DNA from: Ditylenchus dipsaci
Lineage: Eukaryota; Nematoda; Chromadorea; Rhabditida; Anguinidae
Assembly: GCA_004194705.1 (NCBI GenBank)
Contig: SADC01000153.1
Coordinates: 124,001-188,000, forward strand
DNA: 64,000 nt
Reading direction: 5' to 3'
Part shown: in pieces, positions 63,857 through 64,000 of the stretch
How the letters are laid out: the number at the start of each line of letters is the position of its first letter
Numbering within the stretch: position 1 is the first letter of the stretch
Notes under the pieces: generated by a model
Databases searched by the model: none
What the model saw: only the letters and a program-made list of their open reading frames with translations
Told to the model about the DNA's origin: nothing
Position numbers and translations under genes: made by a program

Positions 63857-64000
63857 GTATCAAGCAAAAAAAGTAAAAATTTAATCTAGTAAGGTTCGAA
63901 AAAGTCGAAATTTTGAATTATTTTGCTGAAAATTACTTAATCCATACCTTTATTGACATGTAGATAGCCTGAAATTTTTAACCTTTTAAAAAATGACATT
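63857..64000. other. Window end, nothing recognised
   Basis: AT-rich DNA to the edge of the window with no feature seen. Confidence 0.4.

Overview
The window looks like nematode nuclear DNA, probably order Rhabditida; I cannot name a genus. It is AT-rich. Introns are short (about 47-60 bp) with T-rich acceptors such as TTTTCAG or TTTTAG, and the gene families seen (F-box, F-box/LRR, NADAR, RPL11, small secreted proteins) fit a nematode. Genes are sparse. Most of the sequence is DNA transposons, MITEs and their nested debris. There is no operon, rRNA, intact tRNA gene or CRISPR array.

Layout. 1-2036 is one copy (A) of a repeat unit whose second copy (B) lies at 15336-22416. B is longer only because two elements landed in it: a 2.7-kb MULE-like element that carries a decayed, intron-containing RPL11 gene (16748-19443), and a damaged MULE with repeat-array ends (19658-22007). 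Copy A keeps both empty sites, so both insertions can be placed to the base. 2037-8150 holds inverted-repeat elements, a Polinton-like integrase scrap, and a hAT element filled with a 72-bp satellite. 8744-9778 is a multi-exon gene of unknown function. 9952-11328 is a MITE split by a hAT deletion derivative. 11900-15300 holds MITEs, a diverged third copy of the A/B repeat, and a palindrome with tRNA-like arms. 22425-25200 is repeat. 25285-26075 is a NADAR-domain gene with one frameshift. 26100-34300 is mostly MITEs. 34306-34770 is an F-box gene. 35523-36654 is a decayed transposase-like gene. 38401-42425 is a PIF/Harbinger element with both of its genes, each broken. 42814-44490 is a three-level nest of elements. 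44650-46752 is a decayed F-box/LRR gene. 47285-51121 is MITEs, including two abutting ones that cut a CENP-B-like helix-turn-helix frame. 51679-55204 holds two tandem genes of a small cysteine-containing secreted family, the downstream one with a GPI-anchor-like tail, sharing an apparently conserved GC-AG intron. 56119-63848 holds pogo, mariner and hAT derivatives, several of which still carry pieces of the transposase that explains them.

How the parts fit. The window records successive transposon waves. Related TIRs (CAGTC..., CCGTATT...) occur many times, and remnants inside some copies tie the CCGTATT family to pogo-type transposases. The host genes most likely to be functional are the F-box gene at 34306, the secreted-protein gene ending at 55204, the unknown gene at 8744 and possibly the NADAR gene. 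Several broken frames are single-base changes in or next to short homopolymers, so some breaks could be assembly errors.
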